From: Bacillota bacterium
Lineage (GTDB): Bacteria; Bacillota; Clostridia; Saccharofermentanales; Fastidiosipilaceae
Length of the DNA: 61,297 bases
NCBI GenBank assembly: GCA_023388205.1
Contig: JAEWGS010000027.1
Location: 1-61,297, forward strand
Reading direction: 5' to 3'
The position numbers were made by a program, and so were the translations under genes. Shown here one piece after another: positions 40,973 to 50,185 of the stretch. Position 1 is the stretch's first letter. Each line of letters opens with the position of its first letter. Under the pieces are notes generated by a model that saw nothing but the letters and a program-made list of their open reading frames with translations, was not told the origin of the DNA and did not search any database.

Positions 40973-41011
40973 CAATTTTATTTATCGCGTCCAAGTTTTG
41001 GCGTACAGTTC
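40866..41011 (+). mobile_element. Right-end remnant of an IS3-family insertion sequence
   Basis: Holds the last 30-odd codons of an IS3-type orfB and a candidate terminal repeat GTCCAAGTTTTGGCGTACAG (40989-41008). The left end, orfA and the DDE region are gone, so it cannot move on its own. The left boundary is approximate (between 40865 and 40877). No matching left repeat was found in the window. Confidence 0.7.
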
Positions 41012-41056
41012 TGCCCCTACGCTTAATCAAGCACAGGCTTCTTAGGCCTTGGCACA

Positions 41057-41740
41057 TCAAGCCTCGCGCGGTTGACCCTCGCGCTGTTGACGTGCGCGAA
41101 TTTGCTCTTCGAGCAACATATCTTTGACCTTCATCAATCGAGTCAAATTGTCGCGTTCATTTTCATCCATGCGCATGGCGATCACTTTGATTTGCCGTTG
41201 AAGCTTAGGAATCATCACGTGCTCCAAGGAGTTGACTCTGCGGCGCGTCTTTTCAATTTCCCCCGCCATCAACTGAAGCTGCTTTTCGCGCTCAGCCAGC
41301 TGAATCATGACAGGAAGCGCTTCCCTCAAAGCGTGCAAAGCTAAATCCAACTCGCCTGTCGTTGAAGCTACACCATAAGTAAATCGCCCCGTTTGCGCCG
41401 TCTCCAAAGGACTCACGCTGTGAAAAACAGGATATTCCACCGCCATCACGCTTTTGTAGTCCACGTCAAAAGCCAAAGATTCTGCGGACAGCTGCATGGC
41501 CTCGTCGAGCATTTCTGGTTGCATCACAGCTCGAGCCATACTCATCGCCAAAGCAGCGTTGCCCAAAAGCTGGTCTACTTTTTGTCTCAATTCAAGCGTC
41601 CCTTCGACCATCGCAAGGAATTCTTTCATCAGACCGTCGCGCTTATCTTTGAGCATGCTATAACCGCGCATCGCCGTCTTGAGCTCACGCTTGAGGCGCA
41701 TGAGCGACATGCGGTTCGGACTCATCCGATCATTCGCCAT
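41057..41740 (-). CDS. atpD: V-type ATPase subunit D
   Basis: The central-stalk (rotor) subunit. The 227 residues begin MSPNRMSLMRLKRELKTA after a short lead, form a long coiled coil, and include RRVNSLEHVMIPKLQRQIK and the C-terminal LTRLMKVKDMLLEEQ, all typical. GAGGAGG supports ATG 41740. Last gene of the operon, 19 bp after subunit B. The fragment of IS3 lies just beyond its end. Confidence 0.96.
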   Translation of the reverse strand: MANDRMSPNRMSLMRLKRELKTAMRGYSMLKDKRDGLMKEFLAMVEGTLELRQKVDQLLGNAALAMSMARAVMQPEMLDEAMQLSAESLAFDVDYKSVMAVEYPVFHSVSPLETAQTGRFTYGVASTTGELDLALHALREALPVMIQLAEREKQLQLMAGEIEKTRRRVNSLEHVMIPKLQRQIKVIAMRMDENERDNLTRLMKVKDMLLEEQIRARQQREGQPREA

Positions 41741-41759
41741 ATCGACCTCCTCAGCTCAA

Positions 41760-43124
41760 TTAATAGTACTGTTCAATAAAGGACTCACGAATACGGCGCA
41801 GCTCAGACTTCGGCAAAATGCGCAACAAGGACCAGCCAATATCCATGGTCTCTTCGATGCTGCGATTACTGGTAAAGCCCTGTGAGACATACTCTTTTTC
41901 GAAAGCCGTTGAGAATTTCGCATAAAGCTTATCCGTCTCACTCAAAGCTGACTCACCCAAGATCACCTCCAGCTCGCGGGCGTCTTTACCACGTGAATAG
42001 GCCGCAAAGAGCTGGTTCATCACCTGCGCGTGATCCGCGCGCGTCTTGCCTTCACCGATACCTTTATCTTTTAGACGAGACAAAGACGGCAACACGTCAA
42101 TCGGTGGACGAAGCCCCGTATTGTAAAGGCCGCGATCCAAAATGATCTGTCCCTCAGTGATATAGCCGGTCAAGTCCGGAATGGGGTGGGTTTTGTCATC
42201 GTCTGGCATGGTCAAAATCGGCATCATCGTGATCGAGCCTTTTTTGCCTTTTTTGCGGCCAGCGCGTTCATAGAGTCCCGCCAAGTCTGTGTAGAGATAG
42301 CCCGGATAACCACGGCGTCCCGGAACTTCTTTTCGAGCAGCAGACACTTCACGCAAAGCTTCTGCGTAGTAAGTCATATCTGTCATAATGACGAGCACTT
42401 GCATGTCGAGGTCAAAGGCCAGATATTCCGCACAGGTCAAAGCCATACGCGGGGTAGAAATACGCTCGATCGCCGGCTCATCCGCCAAGTTTAAGAACAT
42501 GACCGTACGATCAATCGCGCCCGTCTTGCGGAAGTCAGTCATGAAATAATCCGCTTCTTCAAAAGTAATCCCCATCGCCGCGAAGACCACCGCGAACTGT
42601 TCATCGTTGCCGAGCACTTTGGCCTGACGCGCGATCTGAGCGGCCAGCTGCGCATGGGGCATACCTGAACCTGAGAAGATCGGGAGCTTTTGACCACGGA
42701 CGAGCGTGTTGAGGCCGTCGATCGCAGAAACACCCGTCTGAATAAACTCGTTGGGATAGTCTCTCGCCGCAGGGTTCATCGCCGCGCCGTTAATATCGAG
42801 GCGTTTTTCAGGAATCACCGGAGGGGCGCCATCGATCGGGCGACCTGTTCCGTTAAAGATACGGCCGAGCATATCTTTAGACACTGCGAGCTCTTGGCCG
42901 TGCCCCAAAAATTTCACTTCACTTTCTTGGATGTTGATCCCGATAGCGCTTTCAAACAATTGCACCAAAGCATCTGATCCATCAATTTCCAAAACACGGC
43001 AACGACGGACTTCACCGGAAGGCAAGACGATCTCGCCGAGCTCATCAAAGGTCACGCCCTCGACATCGCGTACGAGCATCAGAGGACCTGCAACCTCTTC
43101 AATTGTTCTAAATGATTTCGCCAT
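41760..43124 (-). CDS. atpB: V-type ATPase subunit B
   Basis: The non-catalytic nucleotide-binding subunit of the V1 ring. The 454 residues show GRIFNGTGRPIDGAP, FIQTGVSAIDGLNTLVRGQK, PIFSGSGMPHAQLAAQI (degenerate P-loop, as usual), ALTCAEYLAFDLDMQVLVI and GRRGYPGYLYTDLA. GGGAGG supports the start. It begins one base after the A stop, so the two are translationally linked. Confidence 0.97.
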   Translation of the reverse strand: MAKSFRTIEEVAGPLMLVRDVEGVTFDELGEIVLPSGEVRRCRVLEIDGSDALVQLFESAIGINIQESEVKFLGHGQELAVSKDMLGRIFNGTGRPIDGAPPVIPEKRLDINGAAMNPAARDYPNEFIQTGVSAIDGLNTLVRGQKLPIFSGSGMPHAQLAAQIARQAKVLGNDEQFAVVFAAMGITFEEADYFMTDFRKTGAIDRTVMFLNLADEPAIERISTPRMALTCAEYLAFDLDMQVLVIMTDMTYYAEALREVSAARKEVPGRRGYPGYLYTDLAGLYERAGRKKGKKGSITMMPILTMPDDDKTHPIPDLTGYITEGQIILDRGLYNTGLRPPIDVLPSLSRLKDKGIGEGKTRADHAQVMNQLFAAYSRGKDARELEVILGESALSETDKLYAKFSTAFEKEYVSQGFTSNRSIEETMDIGWSLLRILPKSELRRIRESFIEQYY

Positions 43125-43125
43125 G

Positions 43126-44904
43126 TTATTCCTCCCTCAACGCATCGATTTCTTGCGTTAGAGCTTTTTGCACCTGCTGATATTGCGTTTGGACTTGGTC
43201 TTCGAGCGTGTACTTATAACGGCCGATTTCTTCCATAACCTGAAGCTGCGTCAAAGCCTTAAAGGGCACGCCGCGGTCCAAAGCCTCACAACCTTTGTGG
43301 TAGTAACTCAAAATCAAATCAAGCATGTAGTACTGCTTTTCGAGCGAAGTATAGGTGTCAATCTCATCAAAGCTGTTCTGATGCAAGAAGTCTTCACGAA
43401 TCGAGCGGCTCGCTTCCAGCTTCAAGCGGTCTTTGACTGAAAGGGTGTCCGCACCGACCAACTTGACGATCTCTTCAAGTTCAGACTCATCTTGCAGCAG
43501 CTGCATCGCTTCCATACGATTCTGCTTCCAATGATTATTCACATGCTCATCCATCCAGCTGAGCACTTTATCTTCATACAAGGAATAACTGTTGAGCCAG
43601 TTGATGGCTGGGAAGTGACGCTTATAAGCAAGTTGCGCGTCGAGCGACCAGAACACTTTGACGATACGCAAAGTCGACTGAACAACGGGGTCTGACATAT
43701 CACCGCCAGGAGGCGAAACCGCACCGATCGCCGTCAAAACGCCCAAGCGACGATCTTGGCCCAAACAATAAACCATGCCTGCGCGCTCATAGAACTGAGC
43801 CAAGCGAGAACCTAGGTAAGCGGGATAACCTTCCTCACCGGGCATCTCTTCCAAACGGCCGCTCATCTCACGCAAAGCCTCCGCCCAACGCGAAGTCGAG
43901 TCTGCCATGATCGACACTGAATAACCCATGTCACGGTAATACTCAGCAATCGTAATACCGGTGTAAATCGAAGCTTCACGCGCCGCCACGGGCATGTCCG
44001 AGGTATTCGCGATCAAGATCGTGCGCTCCATCAAAGATTTGCCTGACTTGGGGTCTTTGAGTTCGGGAAATTCGCCGAGCACGTCCGTCATCTCATTGCC
44101 GCGCTCACCGCAGCCGATGTAAACGACGATATCAGAAGCCGCCCACTTCGCAAGCTGATGCTGAATGACCGTCTTACCGGAACCGAAGGGGCCCGGAACC
44201 GCCGCTGTCCCCCCCTTGGTCAAAGGGAAGAAGGTATCGACGACGCGCTGGCCCGTCATCAAAGGTTCACTCGGTGCGAGCTTGCCGGCATGAGGACGCG
44301 CCTTTCGCACGGGCCACTGTTGAAGCATAGGCACTTCGCGGCGCTCGCCCGTTTCCGTCTCCAGTTCAACTAAGGGCTGCACAATCGTGTAATCGCCCGC
44401 AGGCACCACTTTGAGAACCTTGCATGCGCCCTGAATGCTCGGAGGGACCATGACCTTATGCGTGATCAAATCCGTTTCCGGAACCGTCCCGATCACATCG
44501 CCCGCCTGAACGCTGTCTCCGACTTGAACCGTAGGCGTAAAAGCCCAGGTCTTTTCACGATCAAGCTTGTCGATGCGCACACCGCGAGCGATATTGCCAC
44601 CCATCTGCTGACGCATGGTTTCAAGCGGACGCTGAATGCCGTCAAAGATATTGCCCATCAGGCCAGGCGCCAAGTCCACCGAAAGGGGCGCTCCAGTTGA
44701 GCGAACCGGTTCGCCCGGTCCCAGCCCCGCCGTTTCTTCATAAACCTGAATCGAGGCCAAATCTCCGTGCACCTCAATCACTTCGCCGATCAGGCCAACT
44801 TCTGCGACCTGAACCACGTCGAACATCTGCACGTCACGCATTCCTTCTGCAACGACCAATGGCCCCGACACTTTTCGAATCGTGCCCTGACTCAACTTTT
44901 GCAT
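43126..44904 (-). CDS. atpA: V-type ATPase catalytic subunit A
   Basis: The catalytic ATPase subunit. The 592 residues show GLIGEVIEVHGDLASIQVYE, the P-loop PGPFGSGKTVIQHQ, IGCGERGNEMTDVL with the catalytic Glu, ADSTSRWAEALREMSGRL and GSVSPPGGD-like AVSPPGGDMSDPV. The P-loop has Pro and Ser where GAFGCGKT is common. GAGGAG supports the start. It lies 3 bp after subunit F. Confidence 0.97.
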   Translation of the reverse strand: MQKLSQGTIRKVSGPLVVAEGMRDVQMFDVVQVAEVGLIGEVIEVHGDLASIQVYEETAGLGPGEPVRSTGAPLSVDLAPGLMGNIFDGIQRPLETMRQQMGGNIARGVRIDKLDREKTWAFTPTVQVGDSVQAGDVIGTVPETDLITHKVMVPPSIQGACKVLKVVPAGDYTIVQPLVELETETGERREVPMLQQWPVRKARPHAGKLAPSEPLMTGQRVVDTFFPLTKGGTAAVPGPFGSGKTVIQHQLAKWAASDIVVYIGCGERGNEMTDVLGEFPELKDPKSGKSLMERTILIANTSDMPVAAREASIYTGITIAEYYRDMGYSVSIMADSTSRWAEALREMSGRLEEMPGEEGYPAYLGSRLAQFYERAGMVYCLGQDRRLGVLTAIGAVSPPGGDMSDPVVQSTLRIVKVFWSLDAQLAYKRHFPAINWLNSYSLYEDKVLSWMDEHVNNHWKQNRMEAMQLLQDESELEEIVKLVGADTLSVKDRLKLEASRSIREDFLHQNSFDEIDTYTSLEKQYYMLDLILSYYHKGCEALDRGVPFKALTQLQVMEEIGRYKYTLEDQVQTQYQQVQKALTQEIDALREE

Positions 44905-44907
44905 GTC

Positions 44908-45252
44908 TTAGCTCTCCTCTTCCTTGTTTGCGAATAGATCAAAGCCGACCGCTCTTCTCACGGAGACGCGTATCGCTTCCTCGCCGATCCCAATCTGCCC
45001 ACTGGATGCGGGAATGGGCACCAGAGCTGGAAGCACGTCAAAACGGTACTGCGACACCACGTCTGAACACGCCTGCATCACTTGCTCCGTCATAAAGATC
45101 ACGGCGTAATTTTCCGATCGAATGAGTTCACGCAAAAGCTCTTCCGAGTTCGTTTGCTCATCTACGGGATAAACCTCAAGCCCGAGGCCGCGAAAGCCGA
45201 TGACACTCCCCATGTCTCCCATCACAGCCATGCGCTTTGTTTTCTGTTTCAT
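44908..45252 (-). CDS. atpF: V-type ATPase subunit F
   Basis: A small rotor subunit of the central stalk. The 114 residues show MAVMGDMGSVIGFRGLGLEV, AVIFMTEQVMQ and VPIPASSGQIGIGEEAIRVS, typical of subunit F (NtpG). It sits between C and A as in related operons, with 17 bp to C and 3 bp to A. Confidence 0.94.
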   Translation of the reverse strand: MKQKTKRMAVMGDMGSVIGFRGLGLEVYPVDEQTNSEELLRELIRSENYAVIFMTEQVMQACSDVVSQYRFDVLPALVPIPASSGQIGIGEEAIRVSVRRAVGFDLFANKEEES

Positions 45253-45269
45253 AGTTCTCGCCCTTTCTC

Positions 45270-46634
45270 TTACGCCACGCTGGTGTAGCTATCGCGCAAA
45301 AGGCGCATGGTCGCATCAAAACTGATATCCACACTGCGGCTCGCGGTCATAATTCGGATATTGCGAAGCTCCATTTGTTTCGCCATCCAATAACCAAAAA
45401 CGACTTCCGCCGTACAGCCCGTCAAGCGACCTTTATCTGCCAATCTCATCAATAAATTGTCTCGATCGCGACCAAAGTCTCGAATCTCATCCACCGCCTT
45501 GCTCCGCGCGACATAAGGAACAAGCGAAGCCGCCAATGAATGCTGGTAGAGACTTTCCACGATGCTCAAATCGCTTTTGGATCCTTCGCCTTGTTGCGCC
45601 AATGCTTCTTGCAAACGAGAAACGGGCTCATAAGCTTCTGCCACAATGCGCTCTGGGGACACGTCGCCGCCGGGGACGAGAACCTGGCTTAAGTAAACTG
45701 GGCCCAGGCCAGCGCGCACCACTCGGATGAGGCTTTGGAGGTTGGTCGCATCGGCTTTGAGCGCCAAAAAGTCCAAAATAATTTCGCGTTCACTCCCACA
45801 CTGTGAGGCATCCGCCCACTTGGCAAGTTCCTCGTAATACGCACGATCCAGCACGATATCAATCAAGCTCAAATCTTGGAAGGCCAAATAGGCACGCAGG
45901 GCTCTAAGCACCCCCTCGATCAGCATCGGATCGCAAGGAGAAGCGATGTAACCCCCGCGCAAAACCGTGATCAATTCGTCCCAAAGACGATCCGCTGGGT
46001 GATAGCCCTTCAGCAATCGACTTGCGACCTGATCCGGGTAAGGACCCTCATTTTGTTGCACACCGAGCGCATCCAAAATATCTTCCGTCTGAAATTGCTT
46101 CGTATCCAGAGAGCGATCTTTGCCGGTATAAGCCTGTGCCTGATTCAGCGCCGCCATAATCTCGTAGCGCGCGGGGTGAGATGCGATCTCTTCTTCCCCA
46201 AATCCGCCCTGCGTCGACGCGGCCTCTTGCCCTATTTTTGCCCCTTGCGCCTTCACTTCGTGACGCGCCTGTAGGAGCAAGGATTTCAGCATCCACTTGA
46301 CATTGTGGTAATCCTTTTCAAGCAAAAGCACCTGTGGCAAGACGCTTTGTGCGGCGACTTCTTTGATGAGCGCATCGATCCGTTCTTCTTCTCTCGCATA
46401 GCGTTCATCCAAAGTCTCGGCCTGTGGGTAAGCTGCCCGGTCCAAAATGTCGCCGAGCACGGCTAGATCTGTCGTCCGATCAGAAAAAAGGGTCAGCTCA
46501 TCATGATGAAGCAAAAGCCCTTCCAAGACGCGAAGACGACCGGTTGCATGACCAAAGCGCTGGTCCTGCGTCACCTGTCGATGCCAGCTTCTCGGGCGCC
46601 CTTTTGTCTTTCGACTTGTGTGTGCTGTCAACAT
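45270..46634 (-). CDS. atpC: V-type ATPase subunit C
   Basis: Connects the rotor stalk to the proteolipid ring. The 454 residues include RFGHATGRLRVLEGLLL near the start, LLLEKDYHNVKWMLKSLL, FLALKADATNLQSLIRV and VVFGYWMAKQMELRNIRI. Typical homologues are about 330-350 aa; the extra length is a basic 30-residue N-terminus and an insert of about 70 residues near 140-210. AAGGAAG supports ATG 46634. It lies between E and F as expected. Confidence 0.93.
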   Translation of the reverse strand: MLTAHTSRKTKGRPRSWHRQVTQDQRFGHATGRLRVLEGLLLHHDELTLFSDRTTDLAVLGDILDRAAYPQAETLDERYAREEERIDALIKEVAAQSVLPQVLLLEKDYHNVKWMLKSLLLQARHEVKAQGAKIGQEAASTQGGFGEEEIASHPARYEIMAALNQAQAYTGKDRSLDTKQFQTEDILDALGVQQNEGPYPDQVASRLLKGYHPADRLWDELITVLRGGYIASPCDPMLIEGVLRALRAYLAFQDLSLIDIVLDRAYYEELAKWADASQCGSEREIILDFLALKADATNLQSLIRVVRAGLGPVYLSQVLVPGGDVSPERIVAEAYEPVSRLQEALAQQGEGSKSDLSIVESLYQHSLAASLVPYVARSKAVDEIRDFGRDRDNLLMRLADKGRLTGCTAEVVFGYWMAKQMELRNIRIMTASRSVDISFDATMRLLRDSYTSVA

Positions 46635-46675
46635 GTATCTTCCTTCGTTGTTTCCACAGCCTGTTTGAGGCCGAC

Positions 46676-47242
46676 TTAGCGATAAAGGCGATTTGCGATT
46701 TCCGTCTGATTCGCCTGTAGTTCGCTATCGATAATTTCGTCAAAGGTCAAAGACAAGGTCACACGCTCTCTTTTGAGCAAAATGCCCCCGTCAAAGTGCC
46801 CCGCTTCAGCAGAGGCCTTGATCGATTTAGAACAAGCCGCCACCAAAACCGGAGCTAAGGCCTGATCGGCCGGAGCCAAAACCAACTCATCACCCTCCAA
46901 GGCCTGCGCCTCCAAGAGTTGCAAATAAAAGGCTTGTTTTTTCTCCGTCGGCAGAGCCAAAAGCGCTTTTTTCGTCTCGCCTTTGACTTCTTCCATCAAG
47001 GCATTTTTAGCTTGCAGTTCAACGCGACGGCGCTCCATGTTGAGCTCTGACTGTAATCGGCGATCTGCCTGAGCTTGTCCCTGAACTAACTCTTCTTGAA
47101 AACGAGCCTCGGAGGCCTCACTGCGCGCCGCAGCTTCTTGACGCAATTGCTGCGCCATGGCCTCGGCGCGGGCCCGAATTTCTTCGGCTTTGGCCCGATA
47201 ATCCGATAACACCTTTTCGCGGATTTGATCCAATCCGTCCAT
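46676..47242 (-). CDS. atpE: V-type ATPase subunit E
   Basis: Peripheral-stalk subunit. The 188 residues form a long charged helix (IREKVLSDYRAKAEEIRARA and beyond) and a C-terminal domain with LAPADQALAPVLVAA and GHFDGGILLK, matching the family. AAAGGAG supports the start. It lies between K and C, with an unusual 232-bp gap after K. Confidence 0.92.
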   Translation of the reverse strand: MDGLDQIREKVLSDYRAKAEEIRARAEAMAQQLRQEAAARSEASEARFQEELVQGQAQADRRLQSELNMERRRVELQAKNALMEEVKGETKKALLALPTEKKQAFYLQLLEAQALEGDELVLAPADQALAPVLVAACSKSIKASAEAGHFDGGILLKRERVTLSLTFDEIIDSELQANQTEIANRLYR

Positions 47243-47474
47243 GATTTTCTCCTTTTCCTATCTCGAAAACCCAGTCGATGTGGCCTTTGATGGCAGGCGC
47301 TTGATCCCGCCTTTCACTCAAGGTCACAGCGAAAGTCCAAGCGTCGCGCGCCGCAGATTCTCTTGCCGCAGCTTCTCTTTTAGACAGACGATATAGCTCC
47401 GCAAGAAGCACAAGCGCTAAAGGCACTTTGCCGCAGCTTGGTCCTGGACTTTGACCCAAGATTCAAATCTAAAA
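47243..47474. other. Gap inside the V-ATPase operon between subunits K and E
   Basis: A 232-bp stretch where neighbouring operon genes are nearly touching. A 113-codon frame (47118-47459) crosses it but overlaps the start of subunit E in another frame, has no convincing ribosome binding site and resembles no known protein. It contains paired AGCTGCGGCAA-like repeats on the minus strand. Possibly a decayed gene or an mRNA-processing spacer; nothing firmer can be said. Confidence 0.5.
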
Positions 47475-47984
47475 TCAGATCTGAGAGACAAAGAGGATGG
47501 AGAGCACGGACACCAAGAGCGCAAAGATCGCGTAGGTCTCAACCATCGCCGCCAAGATCAAGGCCTTGACCTGTTGATCCGGACGCTTAGCGACGAGAGA
47601 AACGCCGTCTGCCGCCACATTGCCCTGGAACTTCGCCGAGAAGTAGCCGACAAAAGCCATGGGCATGCAGGCCGCAAAATAGAGCGCACCTTTGACCAGC
47701 GTAATGTCACCCGCATTACCGCTGAGGAAGCCGCCGAAAATCAAGACAAAGAACCAGACGAGCAGGCCGTAGATCCCCTGAGAACCCGGAAGGGCCTGAA
47801 GCACGATGAGCTTACCGAACTTTTCAGGATCTTCGGTCAAGACGCCCGAAACCACCGAACCGACGTGGCCAACCGCCTTCGCCGAACCAATGCCCGCCAA
47901 GAGCGCCGCCAAAACGCCGCCCAAGAGCGTCAACACGGTTCCCGTGAAATAAGGGCTGCCCAGAATCTGAGTCACTTCATTCAT
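47475..47984 (-). CDS. atpK: V-type ATPase proteolipid subunit K
   Basis: The 169-residue rotor-ring subunit with four membrane helices, made of two duplicated hairpins. ATG 47984 is used because AGGAGG lies five bases ahead; the open frame to 48002 is ignored. The ion site is visible: LQALPGSQGIYG in helix 2 and AAMVETYAIFALL in helix 4 with the carboxylate Glu, plus FQGNVAADG in helix 3. These match the Na+ ligands known in Enterococcus hirae NtpK, except that Thr64 is Ser. Only one proton/sodium carboxylate per duplicated unit is present, as in other V-type rings. Confidence 0.95.
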   Translation of the reverse strand: MNEVTQILGSPYFTGTVLTLLGGVLAALLAGIGSAKAVGHVGSVVSGVLTEDPEKFGKLIVLQALPGSQGIYGLLVWFFVLIFGGFLSGNAGDITLVKGALYFAACMPMAFVGYFSAKFQGNVAADGVSLVAKRPDQQVKALILAAMVETYAIFALLVSVLSILFVSQI

Positions 47985-48085
47985 AATTTCCTCCTGTGCC
48001 ATTTGGCAACAAAATACTTAATTTATATCCGTGCGCCGCTTTCGCAAGAGACGCTTTCGGTCAATTGAATCAGAGAGACAAAGGC

Positions 48086-50185
48086 TCAGCTGAGCTTTTG
48101 TTCCTCAATCATGGGACGCACATATTCCGTACGCACCTCAAAAGGCTTAAAGGCCGTCCCGCCGCCTGTGTAGAAACGCCCGAAGAACTCAACGTATTGC
48201 AAGCGCGTCGTATGGACGTAAGCACTCAAGCCGGATAATGCCAAGTTCAAAGCGTGCCCAAAGAGCAACACCGGAACCGCAATGACCACGCCGAGCACCG
48301 TCGCGCCCGGAAGTGTCGCCAGCATATTGACCACCATCGCAATAACGCTCGTCGCCAAAGATAGCGCCAAAATACGTGTATAAGACAGAATATCGGACAA
48401 GAAACTCGTAATTCCATAAAGTTTCAACAGGCCACCGATCAGGCGTTTAATCGGGTTTTTGCTCTTGTTCGGCGAGAACAAAAGCACAATGCCCGCACCA
48501 ATCATCGCCAAATAAGCGAAGATCATCGACTGGGTTCCCGCGTAGCCAAAGCCAGCGCCAATGATGAGATACCAGGGGAAGACTTCCGCAAAAGCGCTAT
48601 AGACTTGCCCCGATCGGATCAAGAGGTACATGTTGATGCCCATCCCGAGGAAGAGGTGGATAACCCCGAAAATGACCGAAAACAGCATCAGCTTCATCGG
48701 GTCTTCCAGCGGATTGAACCAAAGCGGCTTGAAGTCGATGGCCGAGCCGCTCAGTGCCTTGGGCAAGTCGCCGAAGAATCCACCAAACATCGCCCCCCAG
48801 ATCATGGAGACAATCGAGCTCATAAAAAGAACTTTGCACATCCCTCGCATCGACTTGGACTCGACACGCGCCCCCCAGAGCAAAAAGCCCGTGAGCAAAG
48901 CTAAAACTAAGCCGTAGCCCACATCACTCAGCATCATGCCGAAGAAGAAGGCATATGTCGGCGCCATAATCGGCGTAGGATCAACATCGACCCCAGGCTT
49001 GGGGGGCGAGAACATCCCCACCACTTCTTCAAATGGCGCCAACAAACTGGCATTTTTAAGTAAGACGGGAGGATTTTCCTCTGGTGTCGCTTCTCGCCTC
49101 GAGACCGCCAAAGGATATCGCGCCGTCAACGTGCGTAAGATCGATTCGACTTGCGCCTGAGGAATATAACCTTGAACCACAAAGAGCGCTCCGGTTTGAG
49201 CGACGCGTTCCAATCCGCGCAACATATCTTGTCTCACGCGGTAAAAATCCGACAAGGCTTCAAAATCCGAACGATTTTCGGCCAAGGCTTTCATCTTCTC
49301 GCGGCAATCTTGCATTTCTGCGCGCAGCCCCTCCTCGAGAGACTGATGCTCATGCAAAGCAGCTGCATAATCCCCCGCGTAGTGTTCGGGAAGTTCCGGC
49401 AAGGGCGACAAACCATTTTGCAAAGCACTGCGATAAAGCGCCTCCGCTTCATCGCGATGGACCGCCAGGATCACCGCCAAACTCTCGCCCAGAGGGCGCA
49501 AAGGATCAAAGTGGAAATATTTAAACCCAAAAGCGCACAAACTCGACTCAAGTTCTTCCAAAGCCGCGTGACTTTGAACCACACCCGCATAGAGCTTGAC
49601 ATCTTCAAAAGAAGCCTGAAGCAAGGCCTGCGGCAGAGTCAAATCTTTCATTTGCTCCAACTGAGCTCGGCGGCTCCCCGCACGGCCCAGCTCCGCCTCC
49701 AAGCGGTGCAAGCGCTGCTCCTCATCTTCCAAGCTGCGCACGGCATCAATCAATTCCTTTTGACGCCCGGCATAACTTTGGAAGGCATCTTCCGAAACCG
49801 GCCGACGCTTCTTAAACATCGGCTTCTTTTGTGGTGAAATTTGAGCACAAAGCATCACGGCCGACTCAAGACGGTCAATGAGGCGCTGGGTTTCCGCGAT
49901 GTAGCGCGGATAGTCCGTCATCGCCCTGCTGAGCAAGCCCTCGTCCTGATTATCCGGATCCGCCAGCTGTGCCATGCGCGTCCTGAAGGCTTCATGGAAG
50001 TCCAAGCCTGGAATTTCCACCGCATAGCTGTGTTCAGAAAGCAAGCGACGCTCACGGATCTGAGCTTCAAGCTCCTCGTTTCGGCGCAGATCAAGTGCAC
50101 CCATCCGAATGAGCGCGTGAATCACCGCCGTCATATCTGTCTGTGACCCGATCAGGGTCACATGATCCATCTTAGCGATCGCCAC
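48086..50185 (-). CDS. atpI: V-type ATPase subunit I (a-subunit)
   Basis: The stator membrane subunit that forms the ion half-channels. The 699 residues have a cytoplasmic N-terminal half with coiled coils, then seven or eight membrane segments from about 390 onward: YAFFFGMMLSDVGYGLVLAL, GVIHLFLGMGINMYL, SYTRILALSLATSVIAMVVN and HALNLALSGLSAYVHTTRLQ, the last with the conserved Arg region. It starts at GTG 50185 inside the end of subunit H (14-bp overlap), with AGGAG 11 bases ahead. Typical for clostridial V-ATPases. Confidence 0.95.
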   Translation of the reverse strand: MAIAKMDHVTLIGSQTDMTAVIHALIRMGALDLRRNEELEAQIRERRLLSEHSYAVEIPGLDFHEAFRTRMAQLADPDNQDEGLLSRAMTDYPRYIAETQRLIDRLESAVMLCAQISPQKKPMFKKRRPVSEDAFQSYAGRQKELIDAVRSLEDEEQRLHRLEAELGRAGSRRAQLEQMKDLTLPQALLQASFEDVKLYAGVVQSHAALEELESSLCAFGFKYFHFDPLRPLGESLAVILAVHRDEAEALYRSALQNGLSPLPELPEHYAGDYAAALHEHQSLEEGLRAEMQDCREKMKALAENRSDFEALSDFYRVRQDMLRGLERVAQTGALFVVQGYIPQAQVESILRTLTARYPLAVSRREATPEENPPVLLKNASLLAPFEEVVGMFSPPKPGVDVDPTPIMAPTYAFFFGMMLSDVGYGLVLALLTGFLLWGARVESKSMRGMCKVLFMSSIVSMIWGAMFGGFFGDLPKALSGSAIDFKPLWFNPLEDPMKLMLFSVIFGVIHLFLGMGINMYLLIRSGQVYSAFAEVFPWYLIIGAGFGYAGTQSMIFAYLAMIGAGIVLLFSPNKSKNPIKRLIGGLLKLYGITSFLSDILSYTRILALSLATSVIAMVVNMLATLPGATVLGVVIAVPVLLFGHALNLALSGLSAYVHTTRLQYVEFFGRFYTGGGTAFKPFEVRTEYVRPMIEEQKLS

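Noticed and set aside
47118..47459. A 113-codon frame between V-ATPase subunits K and E
   Set aside because: It overlaps the well-supported start of subunit E in another frame and has no recognisable domain or ribosome binding site.
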